Positions 8,918 to 18,062 of a stretch of DNA of 64,000 nt are shown piece after piece. The position numbers were made by a program, and so were the translations under genes. Below the pieces are notes generated by a model that saw only the letters and a list, made by a program, of their open reading frames with translations, did not search any database and was not told the DNA's origin. The stretch's first letter is position 1; the number at the start of each line of letters is the position of its first letter. Origin of the DNA: Aromatoleum buckelii (lineage in GTDB: Bacteria > Pseudomonadota > Gammaproteobacteria > Burkholderiales > Rhodocyclaceae); contig NZ_WTVH02000010.1 in NCBI RefSeq assembly GCF_012910785.2, forward strand, positions 1,488,001 to 1,552,000. The letters run 5' to 3'.

Positions 8918-10126
8918 TCACACGAACTGGCCGGCCGCGTGCCCGGAAGACCACGCCCACTGGAAATTGAAGCCGCCGAGATGGCCGGTGATGTCCATCA
9001 CTTCGCCGACGAAATGGAGACCCTTGCACGCGGTCGCTTCCATCGTCTTCGAGGACAACGCCCGGGTGTCGACACCACCCAGCGTCACTTCCGCTTTCGC
9101 GTAACCCTGCGTGCCGGACGGCGTGATCTCCCAGGCCGACAAGGCGGCGGCGACGACTTTCAGCTCGGCGGCGCGGAACTGGTTGAGTGGTCGTTCCCAG
9201 CCGTGCAAGGCGCACCACGCGTGCGCGAAGCGCCGCGGCAGGCGTTCGGCGAGGAGGTTCGCGAGCAGCCCGCGCTCGCCCGAGTGTTGCTCGAGCCAGG
9301 CTTGCACGTCGATTCCGGGCAGCAGGTTGAAACACACCGGCGCCCAGTCCTCGTCGTCGTACGCCTGCGCCTGCCAGTAGCTCGACACTTGAAGCACGAC
9401 CGGGCCCGACAGCCCGCGGTGGGTGATCAGCGCGGCTTCGCGAAAGCGTCCGCCGTTGCACTGCGCTTCGATCTCCAGCGAAGAGCCGGCAAGCGAGGCG
9501 AAGCGCTGCAGCGTCTCGAGCGGCAGCGTCAGCGGCACCAGCGCCGGGCGCGGCGGCACGACCGGAATGCCGAACTGTTCGGCGATGCGGTACCCGAACG
9601 GCGTGGCGCCGATCTTCGGAATCGACAGCCCGCCGGACGCGATCACCAGGCTGGTGCACGTATATCGTTCCCGGATCGTCTGGACTGCAAAGCGGGCGAG
9701 GGCGTCTTCCTGGCGCGCGACCGCCTCGACCCGCAGCGGCATCGCGAAGCGCACGCCGGCGTCTTCGCACTCGCCCCGCAGCATGTCGATGATCTGCTGC
9801 CCCGATTCGTCGCAGAAGAGTTGCCCGAGATTGCGCTCGTGATAGCGGATGCCGTGGCGCTCGACGAGTTCGATGAACTGGGCGGAGCCGTAACGCGCCA
9901 GCGCGGAACGGGCGAAATGCGGATTGCGCGACAGGAAGTTTTCCGGCCCGACGCGGCGGTTCGTGAAGTTGCAGCGGCCGCCGCCCGAGATGCGGATCTT
10001 TTTCGCGAGTTTTTCGGCGTGATCGATGATCAGCACCTTGCGGCCGCGCCGGCCCGCCTGCGCCGCGCACATCATGCCGGCCGCCCCTGCACCGATCACG
10101 ATCACATCGAAATTCAGCTCGGCCAA
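8918..10126 (-). CDS. FAD-dependent oxidoreductase, BaiN/HI0933-like
   Basis: A 402-residue flavoprotein of the HI0933/BaiN-like family, annotated elsewhere as NAD(P)/FAD-dependent oxidoreductase. The N-terminus has the dinucleotide-binding motif GAGAAGMMCA, followed by the family signature KKIRISGGGRCNFTN and a central ASGGLSIPKIGATPFGY block; the C-terminus ends with GEVMDITGHLGGFNFQWAWSSG, also typical. The physiological substrate is not known for most members. The start is uncertain: the frame is open far upstream, but the domain begins right after a TTG at 10126 and no ATG lies close by. It is a single gene, divergent from the DUF748 gene. Confidence 0.87.
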   Translation of the reverse strand: MAELNFDVIVIGAGAAGMMCAAQAGRRGRKVLIIDHAEKLAKKIRISGGGRCNFTNRRVGPENFLSRNPHFARSALARYGSAQFIELVERHGIRYHERNLGQLFCDESGQQIIDMLRGECEDAGVRFAMPLRVEAVARQEDALARFAVQTIRERYTCTSLVIASGGLSIPKIGATPFGYRIAEQFGIPVVPPRPALVPLTLPLETLQRFASLAGSSLEIEAQCNGGRFREAALITHRGLSGPVVLQVSSYWQAQAYDDEDWAPVCFNLLPGIDVQAWLEQHSGERGLLANLLAERLPRRFAHAWCALHGWERPLNQFRAAELKVVAAALSAWEITPSGTQGYAKAEVTLGGVDTRALSSKTMEATACKGLHFVGEVMDITGHLGGFNFQWAWSSGHAAGQFV

Positions 10127-10279
10127 CGGAGTTGCTCGACACGTGGAAAGCGGCGCAGCATACGCCGCCGCGCCGGGTGCGGCAATTCGCCGCCAGCACG
10201 CCGCATTCCCAGGCCACGCTGTGCCTGCTAGATTGCCGTCATTGACGGCCCGGGTCCGGCATGACAATGGGGGTAGGCT

Positions 10280-13200
10280 GTGGCGAAAGCGCGAGAGACT
10301 GGACGGCTGAACAACGTGGTGGCAAAGCTCGTGCGGCCCGTCAAGTGGATCGCCGGCATCGTCGTGGCCATCGCGATCCTCGGGTTCCTGGTCCTGCCGC
10401 CGGCCGTGCGCCACTTCGGCGCCCGCTTCGTGGGCGACTCGATCGGGCGCACCGTCACGATCGAGAAGATCCGCATCAATCCTTTTGCGCTGTCTATGAC
10501 GGTCGGCGGCTTCAACATCGCCGAAGCCGACGGACAGGGCAGCGCCTTCTCGTTCGGCACGCTGTACGCGAATCTCCAAGCCGAGTCGCTTTTCAGGGGC
10601 GGCCCGGTATTGCGCGAGCTGCGGCTCGAGCGCCCGCAGGGGCATTTCGTGCGGCTCGAATCCGGGCGCAACAACTGGTCCGACGTGCTCGAACGCTTCG
10701 CCGCGAAGCCGCAGCAGGAGGAGGAGAAAAAAGGCGACGCCCGCTTCTCGCTCAACAACATCCGCGTTATCGACGGGAAGCTGCTGGTCGAGGATCGGCC
10801 GGTCGGGCTCGAACACGAACTGTCGGCAATCAATATCGGCCTGCCGTTCCTGTCGAACCTGCCGTCGAAAGTTGAGCTGTTCGTCGAGCCGGACCTGTCG
10901 GCGCTCGTCAATGGCCGGCCACTGCATGTCGGCGGGCAGTCCCGACCGTTCGCGAAGGACCGCGAGACCGCGCTCGACATCGTGCTGGATGGTTTCGATT
11001 TCACGCCGTATCTCGCCTATCTGCCGTTCGACGCTGCGTTCAAGGTGCCCGAAGGGCAGCTCACGACGCGCCTGCAGCTGGCTTTCTCACAGCCGCCCGA
11101 GGCCGCGCCGGAAGTCGCCCTCACGGGTTCGGTCGAGCTCGCGAACTTGCGGCTGCAGGGAGCAAAAGGGGAGCCGATGCTGAGTGTTCCGGCGCTCGCG
11201 CTGAGCCTCGCCGACGTCCAGCCGCTCGTGGGCAAGTGGCATTTCGGGCGCCTCGAAATCTCGCAGCCCGAAGTCGATGTGGTGCGCCTCGCCGACGGCC
11301 AGATCAACTTCCAGCAGATCATTCCCCGTCCGGATGCCGCCGTGGCAGTCGAGCAGCCGGCCCAGAGCGATGCGACACCTCCGTCGCCGGGCGAGACGGC
11401 CACGGACGCCGACGCGGAGTCGCCTCCCGTGTTCCTGCTCGACGAAGCGAAGATCTCCGGGGCGACCGTGCGTTTCGAGGACCGCGCCGCCGCGCCATTT
11501 CGCACCGAGCTGAAGGAGCTCGTCCTCGAAGCGAAGAATGTCGGCTCCGCGCCGGACGCGGTTGCCGAAGTCGCGCTGGATTTCGTCACCGACGCGGGCG
11601 AGAAGAGTAGCCACCGCGATCGCCTGCGCCTGACCCCGTTCGAGCTCGACGGCCGGGTCGTCGCGGAGAACTTCCAGGTCAGCCGCTATGCGCCTTACTA
11701 CGCCGCGGCCCTGCCGGGCGGCGAGGTCCGCGACGGACGCCTCGACGCGACGGTCGGCTACAAGGTGCGGCTCGACGAGAAGAAGGAAGCGGCGATCGAT
11801 GTCCTCGCCGAGTCGGTCGTGCTGCGCCAGTTCGAGCTCGCGTTGAAAGGCCGGAAGCAGCCGGTCGTCACGCTGCCGCGGCTCGCGCTCCAGACAGTTG
11901 CCGTGTCGCCGGCGCAGCGGACAGTGACGATCGGTGGGGTCGAATCGAAAGGTGCGGCGTTCGCGCTGGTGAAGGCTCGCAACGGCAAGCTCGACGCGCT
12001 CGGGCTGCTCGACGAGCCGGCCGGGGCAAAACGACAGGCCGGCGGCCGTCCGGCGAACGCGAACGCGAAAGCAGCCGCGCCCGAAAAACCGTGGTCGCTC
12101 GCGCTCGAACGGCTCGCGCTCGACGACTGGGCGGTCCGCTTCGAGGATCGCACCCAGGCTGCGCCGATCGTGCTGCAGGCCGCCGCGATCAAGCTGAAGG
12201 CGGACGGGCTCAGCACCGCCAAGGGCGCGACGACGAAATTCGAGCTCGATGCGCGCATCAACAAAAGGGGACGGGCGGCTGTCAATGGAACGATCGCGCT
12301 CGATCCGTTGAAAGGAAACCTTCGGGTCGATCTGCGCAGCGTCGACCTGTTGCCGCTGCAGCCCTACGTTGTCGAACAGCTCAATGTCGCCATCTCGCGC
12401 GGCACCGTGACCACGCGCGGCACACTGGCTTTCGAGTCCGCGCGCGACGGCGACGTGAAAGGGCGCTTCCGCGGCAATCTGGCCGTCGCGGACTTCTCGT
12501 CGATCGACAAGAACCACGCGACCGATTTCCTGCGCTGGCGCAGCCTCGCGCTTGCCGACGTGGATGTACGGACCGCGCCGCTGGCGGTTTCGATCGGCGA
12601 AGTCGCGCTGACGGATTTCTATACCCGCCTGATCCTCGACGAGACCGGCCAGCTCAATCTGCGCGAAATCCGCCAGCAACCCGACGCAGCTCCTGCCGCC
12701 GAGGCAACGAAACTTGCGCCCGAATCCTCCGGCCGTACGACAAGCGTCGAAGTCCCGCCTCCGGCGACTCCTCCGCCGCCGATCTCGATCGGCAAAATAC
12801 TGATCAAGCAAGGCAACATCGCGTTCAGCGACCGCTTCATCCGTCCGAACTACGACGCGAACCTGACCGGAATGGAAGGCGAGGTGGTTGGGCTGTCGTC
12901 CGACCCGGCGACGCTGGCGCGGCTCGACCTGCAGGGCAAGGTCGATGACACGGCGCCCGTCACGATCGGCGGTGAATTCAATCCGTTCAGGGAAGACCGC
13001 TACCTCGATATTGCCGCGTCGGTGAAGGATTTCGAGCTGACCGGCGTTTCGCCCTATTCGAGCAAGTACGTCGGCTACGGGATCCAGAAAGGCAAGCTGT
13101 CGGCCGACCTGACTTACAAGATCGAGGACCGCAAACTGACTGCGACGAATCGCCTCTTTCTCGACCAGCTCACGTTCGGCGACCGCGCGGACAGCCCGGA

Positions 13201-13966
13201 TGCGCCGAACCTGCCGGTGCAACTTGCCGTGTCGCTGCTCAAGAACCGGGCTGGCGAGATCGACCTCAACCTGCCGATCAGCGGTTCGCTCGACGACCCC
13301 CAGTTCAGCATCGGCGGTCTCGTCGTCAAGGCGATCCTGAACTTGATCGGCAAGGCCATCACCGCACCGTTCGCGTTGCTGGGATCGATGTTCGGTGGCG
13401 GGGAAGAGCTGTCGCAGCTCGATTTCGCGCCCGGGCGCAGCAACTTCGACACCGCGGCGGAACGGAAGATCGAGACGCTGGCGAAGGCGCTGACCGAACG
13501 GCCGGCGCTGCGGCTCGAAATCACAGGGCAGGCCGATCGCGCCACCGACACGGCCGGGCTGAAGAAAGTGATGCTGTTGCGGATGATGAAAGCGGCGAAG
13601 CTCAAAGAATCGGTCCGGCGCAGCGACGAGGCGCCTCCGCTTGAAGACGTCGTCATCACCGCCGAGGAGTATCCGAAATGGCTCGAGCGCGTGTATCGGG
13701 ACGCGGATTTCAAGCGGCCGCGCAACGCGATCGGGCTGCTCAAGGATCTGCCGGAAGCCGAGATGGAAGCGCTGATGCTCGCCAATATCGCCGTCGATGA
13801 CGAAGCGCTGCGCCATCTCGCGCAGGAGCGGGCGCAGTCGGTCAAGAGTCGCCTGCTCGAAAAGGACGAGATCGCCGCGAACCGGGTTTTCCTGCTGGCG
13901 CCGAAAGTCGAAGCGGCGCAGGATGCGGAGGGCGGCGGGCGCAGCGCGACTTTCTCGCTGCGCTGA
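10280..13966 (+). CDS. Large DUF748 / AsmA-like envelope protein
   Basis: A 1228-residue protein with one N-terminal membrane anchor (about residues 22-42) and a long periplasmic part rich in beta-strand repeats. DUF748 segments recur (for instance INPFALSMTVGGFNIAEADG near the N-terminus and the KVDDTAPVTIGGEFNPF region near residue 890). Two low-complexity Pro/Ala linkers lie near residues 360-380 and 800-835. A C-terminal stretch (FDTAAERKIETLAKALTERPALRLEITGQAD) resembles OmpA-type peptidoglycan-binding segments. AsmA-like proteins are thought to bridge the periplasm and move lipids to the outer membrane; this role is inferred. Translation starts at a GTG. It is transcribed alone and converges on the metY-like gene. 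Confidence 0.85.
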   Translation: MAKARETGRLNNVVAKLVRPVKWIAGIVVAIAILGFLVLPPAVRHFGARFVGDSIGRTVTIEKIRINPFALSMTVGGFNIAEADGQGSAFSFGTLYANLQAESLFRGGPVLRELRLERPQGHFVRLESGRNNWSDVLERFAAKPQQEEEKKGDARFSLNNIRVIDGKLLVEDRPVGLEHELSAINIGLPFLSNLPSKVELFVEPDLSALVNGRPLHVGGQSRPFAKDRETALDIVLDGFDFTPYLAYLPFDAAFKVPEGQLTTRLQLAFSQPPEAAPEVALTGSVELANLRLQGAKGEPMLSVPALALSLADVQPLVGKWHFGRLEISQPEVDVVRLADGQINFQQIIPRPDAAVAVEQPAQSDATPPSPGETATDADAESPPVFLLDEAKISGATVRFEDRAAAPFRTELKELVLEAKNVGSAPDAVAEVALDFVTDAGEKSSHRDRLRLTPFELDGRVVAENFQVSRYAPYYAAALPGGEVRDGRLDATVGYKVRLDEKKEAAIDVLAESVVLRQFELALKGRKQPVVTLPRLALQTVAVSPAQRTVTIGGVESKGAAFALVKARNGKLDALGLLDEPAGAKRQAGGRPANANAKAAAPEKPWSLALERLALDDWAVRFEDRTQAAPIVLQAAAIKLKADGLSTAKGATTKFELDARINKRGRAAVNGTIALDPLKGNLRVDLRSVDLLPLQPYVVEQLNVAISRGTVTTRGTLAFESARDGDVKGRFRGNLAVADFSSIDKNHATDFLRWRSLALADVDVRTAPLAVSIGEVALTDFYTRLILDETGQLNLREIRQQPDAAPAAEATKLAPESSGRTTSVEVPPPATPPPPISIGKILIKQGNIAFSDRFIRPNYDANLTGMEGEVVGLSSDPATLARLDLQGKVDDTAPVTIGGEFNPFREDRYLDIAASVKDFELTGVSPYSSKYVGYGIQKGKLSADLTYKIEDRKLTATNRLFLDQLTFGDRADSPDAPNLPVQLAVSLLKNRAGEIDLNLPISGSLDDPQFSIGGLVVKAILNLIGKAITAPFALLGSMFGGGEELSQLDFAPGRSNFDTAAERKIETLAKALTERPALRLEITGQADRATDTAGLKKVMLLRMMKAAKLKESVRRSDEAPPLEDVVITAEEYPKWLERVYRDADFKRPRNAIGLLKDLPEAEMEALMLANIAVDDEALRHLAQERAQSVKSRLLEKDEIAANRVFLLAPKVEAAQDAEGGGRSATFSLR

Positions 13967-14017
13967 AGGATTTTCCGCCCCGGTTCGAACTGCACAGCGC
14001 GCGCGGTGCACGGGGTC

Positions 14018-14035
14018 CCGGCACCGGAGTGCCGG
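14018..14035. terminator. Hairpin between convergent genes
   Basis: CCGGCAC and GTGCCGG form a perfect 7-bp stem with a 4-base loop, in the 80 bp between the convergent DUF748 and metY-like genes. There is no clear T tract on either strand. Confidence 0.35.
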
Positions 14036-14046
14036 ATGTGCGCCCG

Positions 14047-15318
14047 TCAGGCGGCCGCGAGCGCGCCGTCGAGGTCGGCGATCAGGTCGTCGATGTGCTC
14101 GATGCCGACCGACAGCCGGATCATGTCTTCGGAAACGCCGGCCGTCGCCATCTCGTCCGCCGACAGCTGGCGATGCGTCGTCGATGCCGGATGGCACGCG
14201 AGCGTCTTGCAGTCACCGATATTGACGAGGCGGGTGACCAGTTTCAACGCATCCTGGAAGTGGGCGCCGGCGGCGCTCCCGCCCTGCACGCCGAACGTGA
14301 GGATGCCCGAGGCGCGCCCGCCCATGTAGCGCTGCACCAACCCGTGATCCTCGTGATCCGGCAGGCCGGCGTAGTTCACCCAGCTCACTTTCGGATGGTT
14401 CTTCAGGAAGCTCGCGATCCTGACGCTGTTTTCGCAGATGCGGTCCATCCGCAGCGCGAGCGTCTCGATGCCCTGCAAGATCAGGAACGCGTTGAACGGC
14501 GAAATCGCCGCGCCCATGTTGCGCAGCGGCACGACACGGGCACGCGCGATGTAGGCTGCCGGGCCGAGCGCTTCGGTATACACGACCCCGTGGTACGAGA
14601 CGTCCGGCTCGTTGAGCCGCCTGAACCTCTCCTTGTGCTCCGCCCACGGGAACTTGCCCGAATCGACGATGATGCCGCCGAGCGAGTTGCCGTGCCCGCC
14701 GAGATATTTCGTCAGCGCATGAACGACGATGTCGGCGCCGTGCTCGAACGGGCGGCACAGGTACGGCGACGGGACGGTGTTGTCGACGATCAGAGGCACG
14801 CCGTTGCGGTGCGCGACTTCAGCGAGCTTCTCGAAGTCGGTGATGTTGCCGAGCGGATTGCCGACCGATTCGCAGAACACCGCTTTCGTGCGTCCGTCGA
14901 TCAGGCGCTCGAACGCTTCCGGGTCGCGGTAATCGGCAAAGCGCACTTCGACGCCGTATTGCGGCAGCGTGTGTGCGAACAGGTTGTAGGTGCCGCCGTA
15001 CAGCGTGCTCGACGTGACGATGTTGTCGCCGGCTTCGGCGATCGTCTGGATCGCCGCGGTGATCGCCGCCATGCCGGAGGCCATCGCCAGGCCGGCGATC
15101 CCCCCTTCGAGCGCCGCGACGCGCTTTTCGAGCACGTCCTGGGTCGGGTTCATGATGCGCGTGTAGATGTTGCCTTGCACCTTGAGGTCGAACAGGTCCG
15201 CGCCGTGCTGGGTGTCGTCGAACGCGTACGAGGTGGTCTGGTAGATCGGCACGGCGACCGCCTTGGTGGTCGGGTCCGGACTGTAGCCGCCATGGACGGC
15301 GAGCGTTTCGAGCTTCAT
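14047..15318 (-). CDS. metY: O-acetylhomoserine sulfhydrylase (aminocarboxypropyltransferase)
   Basis: A 423-residue PLP enzyme of the Cys/Met metabolism family, expected to make homocysteine from O-acetylhomoserine and sulfide in the cytoplasm. The opening LETLAVHGGYSPDPTTKAVAVP and the block YTRIMNPTQDVLEKRVAALEGG are characteristic of the MetY branch, and HALTKYLGGHGNSLGG carries the PLP lysine. The ATG at 15318 has AGGA eight bases upstream; the frame extends further but without homology. An MFS carrier gene lies 67 bp upstream on the same strand and could be cotranscribed, though a joint function is not evident. Confidence 0.93.
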   Translation of the reverse strand: MKLETLAVHGGYSPDPTTKAVAVPIYQTTSYAFDDTQHGADLFDLKVQGNIYTRIMNPTQDVLEKRVAALEGGIAGLAMASGMAAITAAIQTIAEAGDNIVTSSTLYGGTYNLFAHTLPQYGVEVRFADYRDPEAFERLIDGRTKAVFCESVGNPLGNITDFEKLAEVAHRNGVPLIVDNTVPSPYLCRPFEHGADIVVHALTKYLGGHGNSLGGIIVDSGKFPWAEHKERFRRLNEPDVSYHGVVYTEALGPAAYIARARVVPLRNMGAAISPFNAFLILQGIETLALRMDRICENSVRIASFLKNHPKVSWVNYAGLPDHEDHGLVQRYMGGRASGILTFGVQGGSAAGAHFQDALKLVTRLVNIGDCKTLACHPASTTHRQLSADEMATAGVSEDMIRLSVGIEHIDDLIADLDGALAAA

Positions 15319-15385
15319 TCGGGAGTTCCTCGGGTGGTTGACGGAAAAAGTATAACCAGCGCGGTTTCGAACCCGGAACAACTAT

Positions 15386-16600
15386 TCAGGCCGTTGCCGC
15401 AGCGGCGTGCATCCGCGCTTCGCGGATCGGCAGGTTCACCAGCGCCGCCGCGGCCGCGAGCGCCATGTCGGCGTACCACATCCACGTGAAATCGCCGCGC
15501 TGCGTGATCGCCAGGCCGCCGAGGTACGCGCCGAGGAAGCCGCCGATCTGGTGCGACAGCAGCGTCAGGCCGAACAGGGTCCCCAGGTAGCGAATGCCGA
15601 ACAGCTTGCCGACGAGCGCGGCCGTCGGCGGTACGGTCGCGAGCCAGGTGAAGCCCAGGCCGGCGGCGAACAAGTAGAACGTCAGGTCGGTTTTCGGCAT
15701 CAGCAGGTAGGCACCGACCAGGAGCGCGCGCGAACCGTACATCGCCGCGAGCACGTATTTGCTGCGATAGCGCGACACCCATGCGCCCGCATAAAGGCTG
15801 CCGACGATGTTGGCCAGGCCGATGATCGCGAGCGACCAGCTGGCCACCGACGGCGGCAGGCCGCACAGGTCGACTTCGCCCGGCAGGTGGGTGACGAGAA
15901 AGGCGATGTGGAAGCCGCAGGTGAAAAAACCGGCGTGCAGCAGCAGGTAGCTGCGGTCGCCCATCGCGGTGCAAACGCTGTTCCACAGGCCGGTATCGTC
16001 GTGAGCGTGCCGGACCGGCGCCTTGCCGGACGTCGTCAGCCTGCCGACGAGCGGCAGTGCGGCGAGCGTCATCAGCGCGAGCGCCCACATCGCCCCCATC
16101 CAGCCGACGCCCTGAATCAATTTCTGCAGGACCGGCGCGAACACGAACTGCCCGAACGAGCCGCCGGCGTTGATGACTCCGGAAGCTGAACCGCGCGCTT
16201 CGAGCGGCAGCCGCTGGGCGGCCGCGCCGATCAGCACCGAGAAGCTGCCGGCACCCGAGCCGATCGCCGACAGCAGGCCGAGCGAGACGATCAGGCCCAC
16301 TCCCGAAGTCATGAAGGGCGTCACCGCACTGCCCAGCGCCAGCACCAGCAGCCCGGCGACCAGCACTTTCGCCGGGCCGTAGCGGTCGGCGGCTGCGCCC
16401 GCGAGAGGCTGGATCGCGCCCCACATGAATTGGCCGATCGCGAGCGCGAGACTGATCGTTGCGATGCCGAGTCCCGTCGAAGTGTTGAGCGGCGACACGA
16501 ACAGGCCCATCGACTGCCGGGCGCCCATTGTCACCATCAGGATGCCGGCCGCAGACAGGGTGACGATCAGCACGTCGCGTTTTGCGAGAGAACGAAGCAT
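15386..16600 (-). CDS. MFS transporter (OFA-like)
   Basis: A 404-residue major facilitator with about 12 membrane segments. The loop after helix 2 carries the family-typical AAADRYGPAKVLVAG, and the overall pattern (GARQSMGLFVSPLNTSTGLG at the start, SGVINAGGSFGQFVFAP in the middle) resembles the oxalate/formate antiporter-like carriers of betaproteobacteria, whose substrates are mostly small organic anions. The substrate cannot be read from the sequence. The upstream 290 bp contain a 19-bp palindrome placed 68-86 bp before the start codon, a good candidate operator for its control. The metY-like gene follows on the same strand. Confidence 0.85.
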   Translation of the reverse strand: MLRSLAKRDVLIVTLSAAGILMVTMGARQSMGLFVSPLNTSTGLGIATISLALAIGQFMWGAIQPLAGAAADRYGPAKVLVAGLLVLALGSAVTPFMTSGVGLIVSLGLLSAIGSGAGSFSVLIGAAAQRLPLEARGSASGVINAGGSFGQFVFAPVLQKLIQGVGWMGAMWALALMTLAALPLVGRLTTSGKAPVRHAHDDTGLWNSVCTAMGDRSYLLLHAGFFTCGFHIAFLVTHLPGEVDLCGLPPSVASWSLAIIGLANIVGSLYAGAWVSRYRSKYVLAAMYGSRALLVGAYLLMPKTDLTFYLFAAGLGFTWLATVPPTAALVGKLFGIRYLGTLFGLTLLSHQIGGFLGAYLGGLAITQRGDFTWMWYADMALAAAAALVNLPIREARMHAAAATA

Positions 16601-16667
16601 GAAGAAAATTCCAATGAAGTTGCCGCGGGCGACGCCAACGTAGCACAGTAACCTGCGGGCGGCGCCT

Positions 16668-16686
16668 GAACAGACACGTTCTGTTC
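16668..16686. promoter_or_regulatory. 19-bp palindrome upstream of the MFS gene
   Basis: GAACAGA and TCTGTTC are perfect inverted arms separated by CACGT, 68-86 bp before the start codon of the minus-strand MFS transporter. The geometry fits a dimeric repressor or activator site. No regulator gene is adjacent. Confidence 0.5.
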
Positions 16687-16726
16687 CAATGGGCCACTCC
16701 TTGTCGTTGACGGAACCGGACAGGGG

Positions 16727-16764
16727 CGAGCCGCCCTCGGTTGGGCTGCTCGTTCGTTTTTTTC
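16727..16764 (+). terminator. Orphan rho-independent terminator, possible sRNA end
   Basis: A 10-pair stem with one mismatch (16727-16736 with 16743-16752, loop TCGGTT) is followed by TTCG and a run of seven T. It terminates plus-strand transcription, but no plus-strand gene lies directly upstream: the MFS gene there runs the other way. Confidence 0.6.
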
Positions 16765-16818
16765 AATTTCTGAAACAGTCCCGAATTGCGTAAGCTCAAT
16801 GAACCGTTCGTGCCGTTC

Positions 16819-16831
16819 CTGCACTGTGCAG
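16819..16831. repeat. 13-bp perfect palindrome upstream of lipoprotein gene
   Basis: CTGCAC-T-GTGCAG, with a second 10-bp palindrome GCTGTACAGC at 16859-16868, both within 75 bp of the lipoprotein start. They could be operators; no regulator is identified. Confidence 0.35.
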
Positions 16832-16890
16832 CATTTCCTCCCGCCGGCTTCCCGGTGGGCTGTACAGCATGGCCTTGAAGGAACACATCC

Positions 16891-17259
16891 GTGAAATCGA
16901 CTCTCCCTGCGCTGCTCGCATCTTTCTCCGCGGTCGTCCTGGCAGCATGTTCTGGTCCCACCGAATCTACCGGGCCGAGTGAGCCGGGAGCCTATGTGAT
17001 CAACACCGGAAATGGGAAAGCTGAAGTGCGCATCATCCGCCCCGACCGCACGTCGATGTCCGTGCCGGGAACGTGGGTGAAGGATGGCTCGATGTATCGG
17101 GTCGAGGTCGCCGGGTGCGGCACGCTCGGCTTCAGGGAGCAGGGCCTCATCACGTACTGCGACCAGTGTGTGCAGATCAAAAAGCAACCGGACCAGTACC
17201 CGGATTGTAAAATCGCCGTCGAGTCCTTCCCCGACACCTGGATCAGCTCCGGATTCTGA
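16891..17259 (+). CDS. Small secreted lipoprotein, function unknown
   Basis: A 122-residue protein with a lipoprotein signal peptide: a short positive start, a hydrophobic stretch and the lipobox LAAC with the lipidated Cys near residue 20. The mature part is about 100 residues with several cysteines (VAGCGTLG, TYCDQCVQ, YPDCK) that could form disulfides. I do not recognise a family. GTG start with AAGGAA upstream. It lies 122 bp before the YaiI gene on the same strand, and its 5' region contains two short palindromes and an orphan terminator. Confidence 0.75.
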   Translation: MKSTLPALLASFSAVVLAACSGPTESTGPSEPGAYVINTGNGKAEVRIIRPDRTSMSVPGTWVKDGSMYRVEVAGCGTLGFREQGLITYCDQCVQIKKQPDQYPDCKIAVESFPDTWISSGF

Positions 17260-17381
17260 TTCGTCCCGGAAACGGGGAGATGGTCGGATCGGCACCAAAG
17301 CTCTGATGCAGCAGCCCCGTGCACGATCGCTGCCGAATGCGATGTATCGTGCGCGCTGGCAGTCCTGACGGGAGTACGCAC

Positions 17382-17834
17382 ATGCAGATCTGGGTGGATG
17401 CCGATGCTTGTCCGAAAGTGATCAAGGAAATCCTCTACCGTGCGGCCGAACGGACCGGGGTGCTGTTGACGCTGGTCGCTAACCAACCGCTGTTCCCGCC
17501 ACGCTCCCTGTGGATCAAGAGCTTGCAGGTGCCGCCTGGCTTCGACGTCGCCGACAATGAAATTGTCAGGCGGCTCGCCACGGGCGACCTCGTGGTCACT
17601 GCGGACATCCCGCTGGCCGCCGAAGTCATCGCGTGCGGCGGCCACGCGCTGAACCCGCGGGGCGAGTTCTACTCGACCGAGAACATCCGTGAGCTGTTGA
17701 ACTTGCGTGATTTCATGGACACCTTGCGCTCGTCGGGCGTACAGACCGGCGGCCCGGCAGCGCTCACCCAGGCTGACCGGCAGGTGTTCGCGAACCGTCT
17801 CGACCAGTTTCTCGCCCGGATCGGTTCGGGCTGA
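17382..17834 (+). CDS. yaiI: YaiI/YqxD family protein (DUF188)
   Basis: A 150-residue cytoplasmic protein of the UPF0178 family, which has a PIN-like nuclease fold. The start [17 protein letters not shown] carries the conserved DADACP motif, and [13 protein letters not shown] and [14 protein letters not shown] are further family blocks. No activity is firmly established. The ATG at 17382 has GGGAG upstream and starts the domain; a longer open frame from 17319 has no homology. It may share a transcript with the lipoprotein gene upstream. Confidence 0.9.
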   Translation: MQIWVDADACPKVIKEILYRAAERTGVLLTLVANQPLFPPRSLWIKSLQVPPGFDVADNEIVRRLATGDLVVTADIPLAAEVIACGGHALNPRGEFYSTENIRELLNLRDFMDTLRSSGVQTGGPAALTQADRQVFANRLDQFLARIGSG

Positions 17835-18062
17835 ATGGTGGGGTCCCGGTCGGTTTTTCCGGCCGTCCCTTATCCCCACGCACCGTGGGCAGGTATGTGG
17901 ACAACTTGTGGGGATGCCGGGCAGGGCGTTGAACACAAAGGGAATGTTGCGCCTGCACAAAAATGAGGCATTCGCGCCACAATTCCCCGGCGGAGCAAGG
18001 CAGGCGGTCCTGGCGCACTCCGCGCTAGAATCCCGGGCCACCTTTTTTCCGCGGAATCGCAC

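Noticed and set aside
11087-14197. 1036-residue minus-strand frame within the DUF748 gene
   Set aside because: Antisense shadow; no domain, and the plus-strand gene has a convincing architecture.
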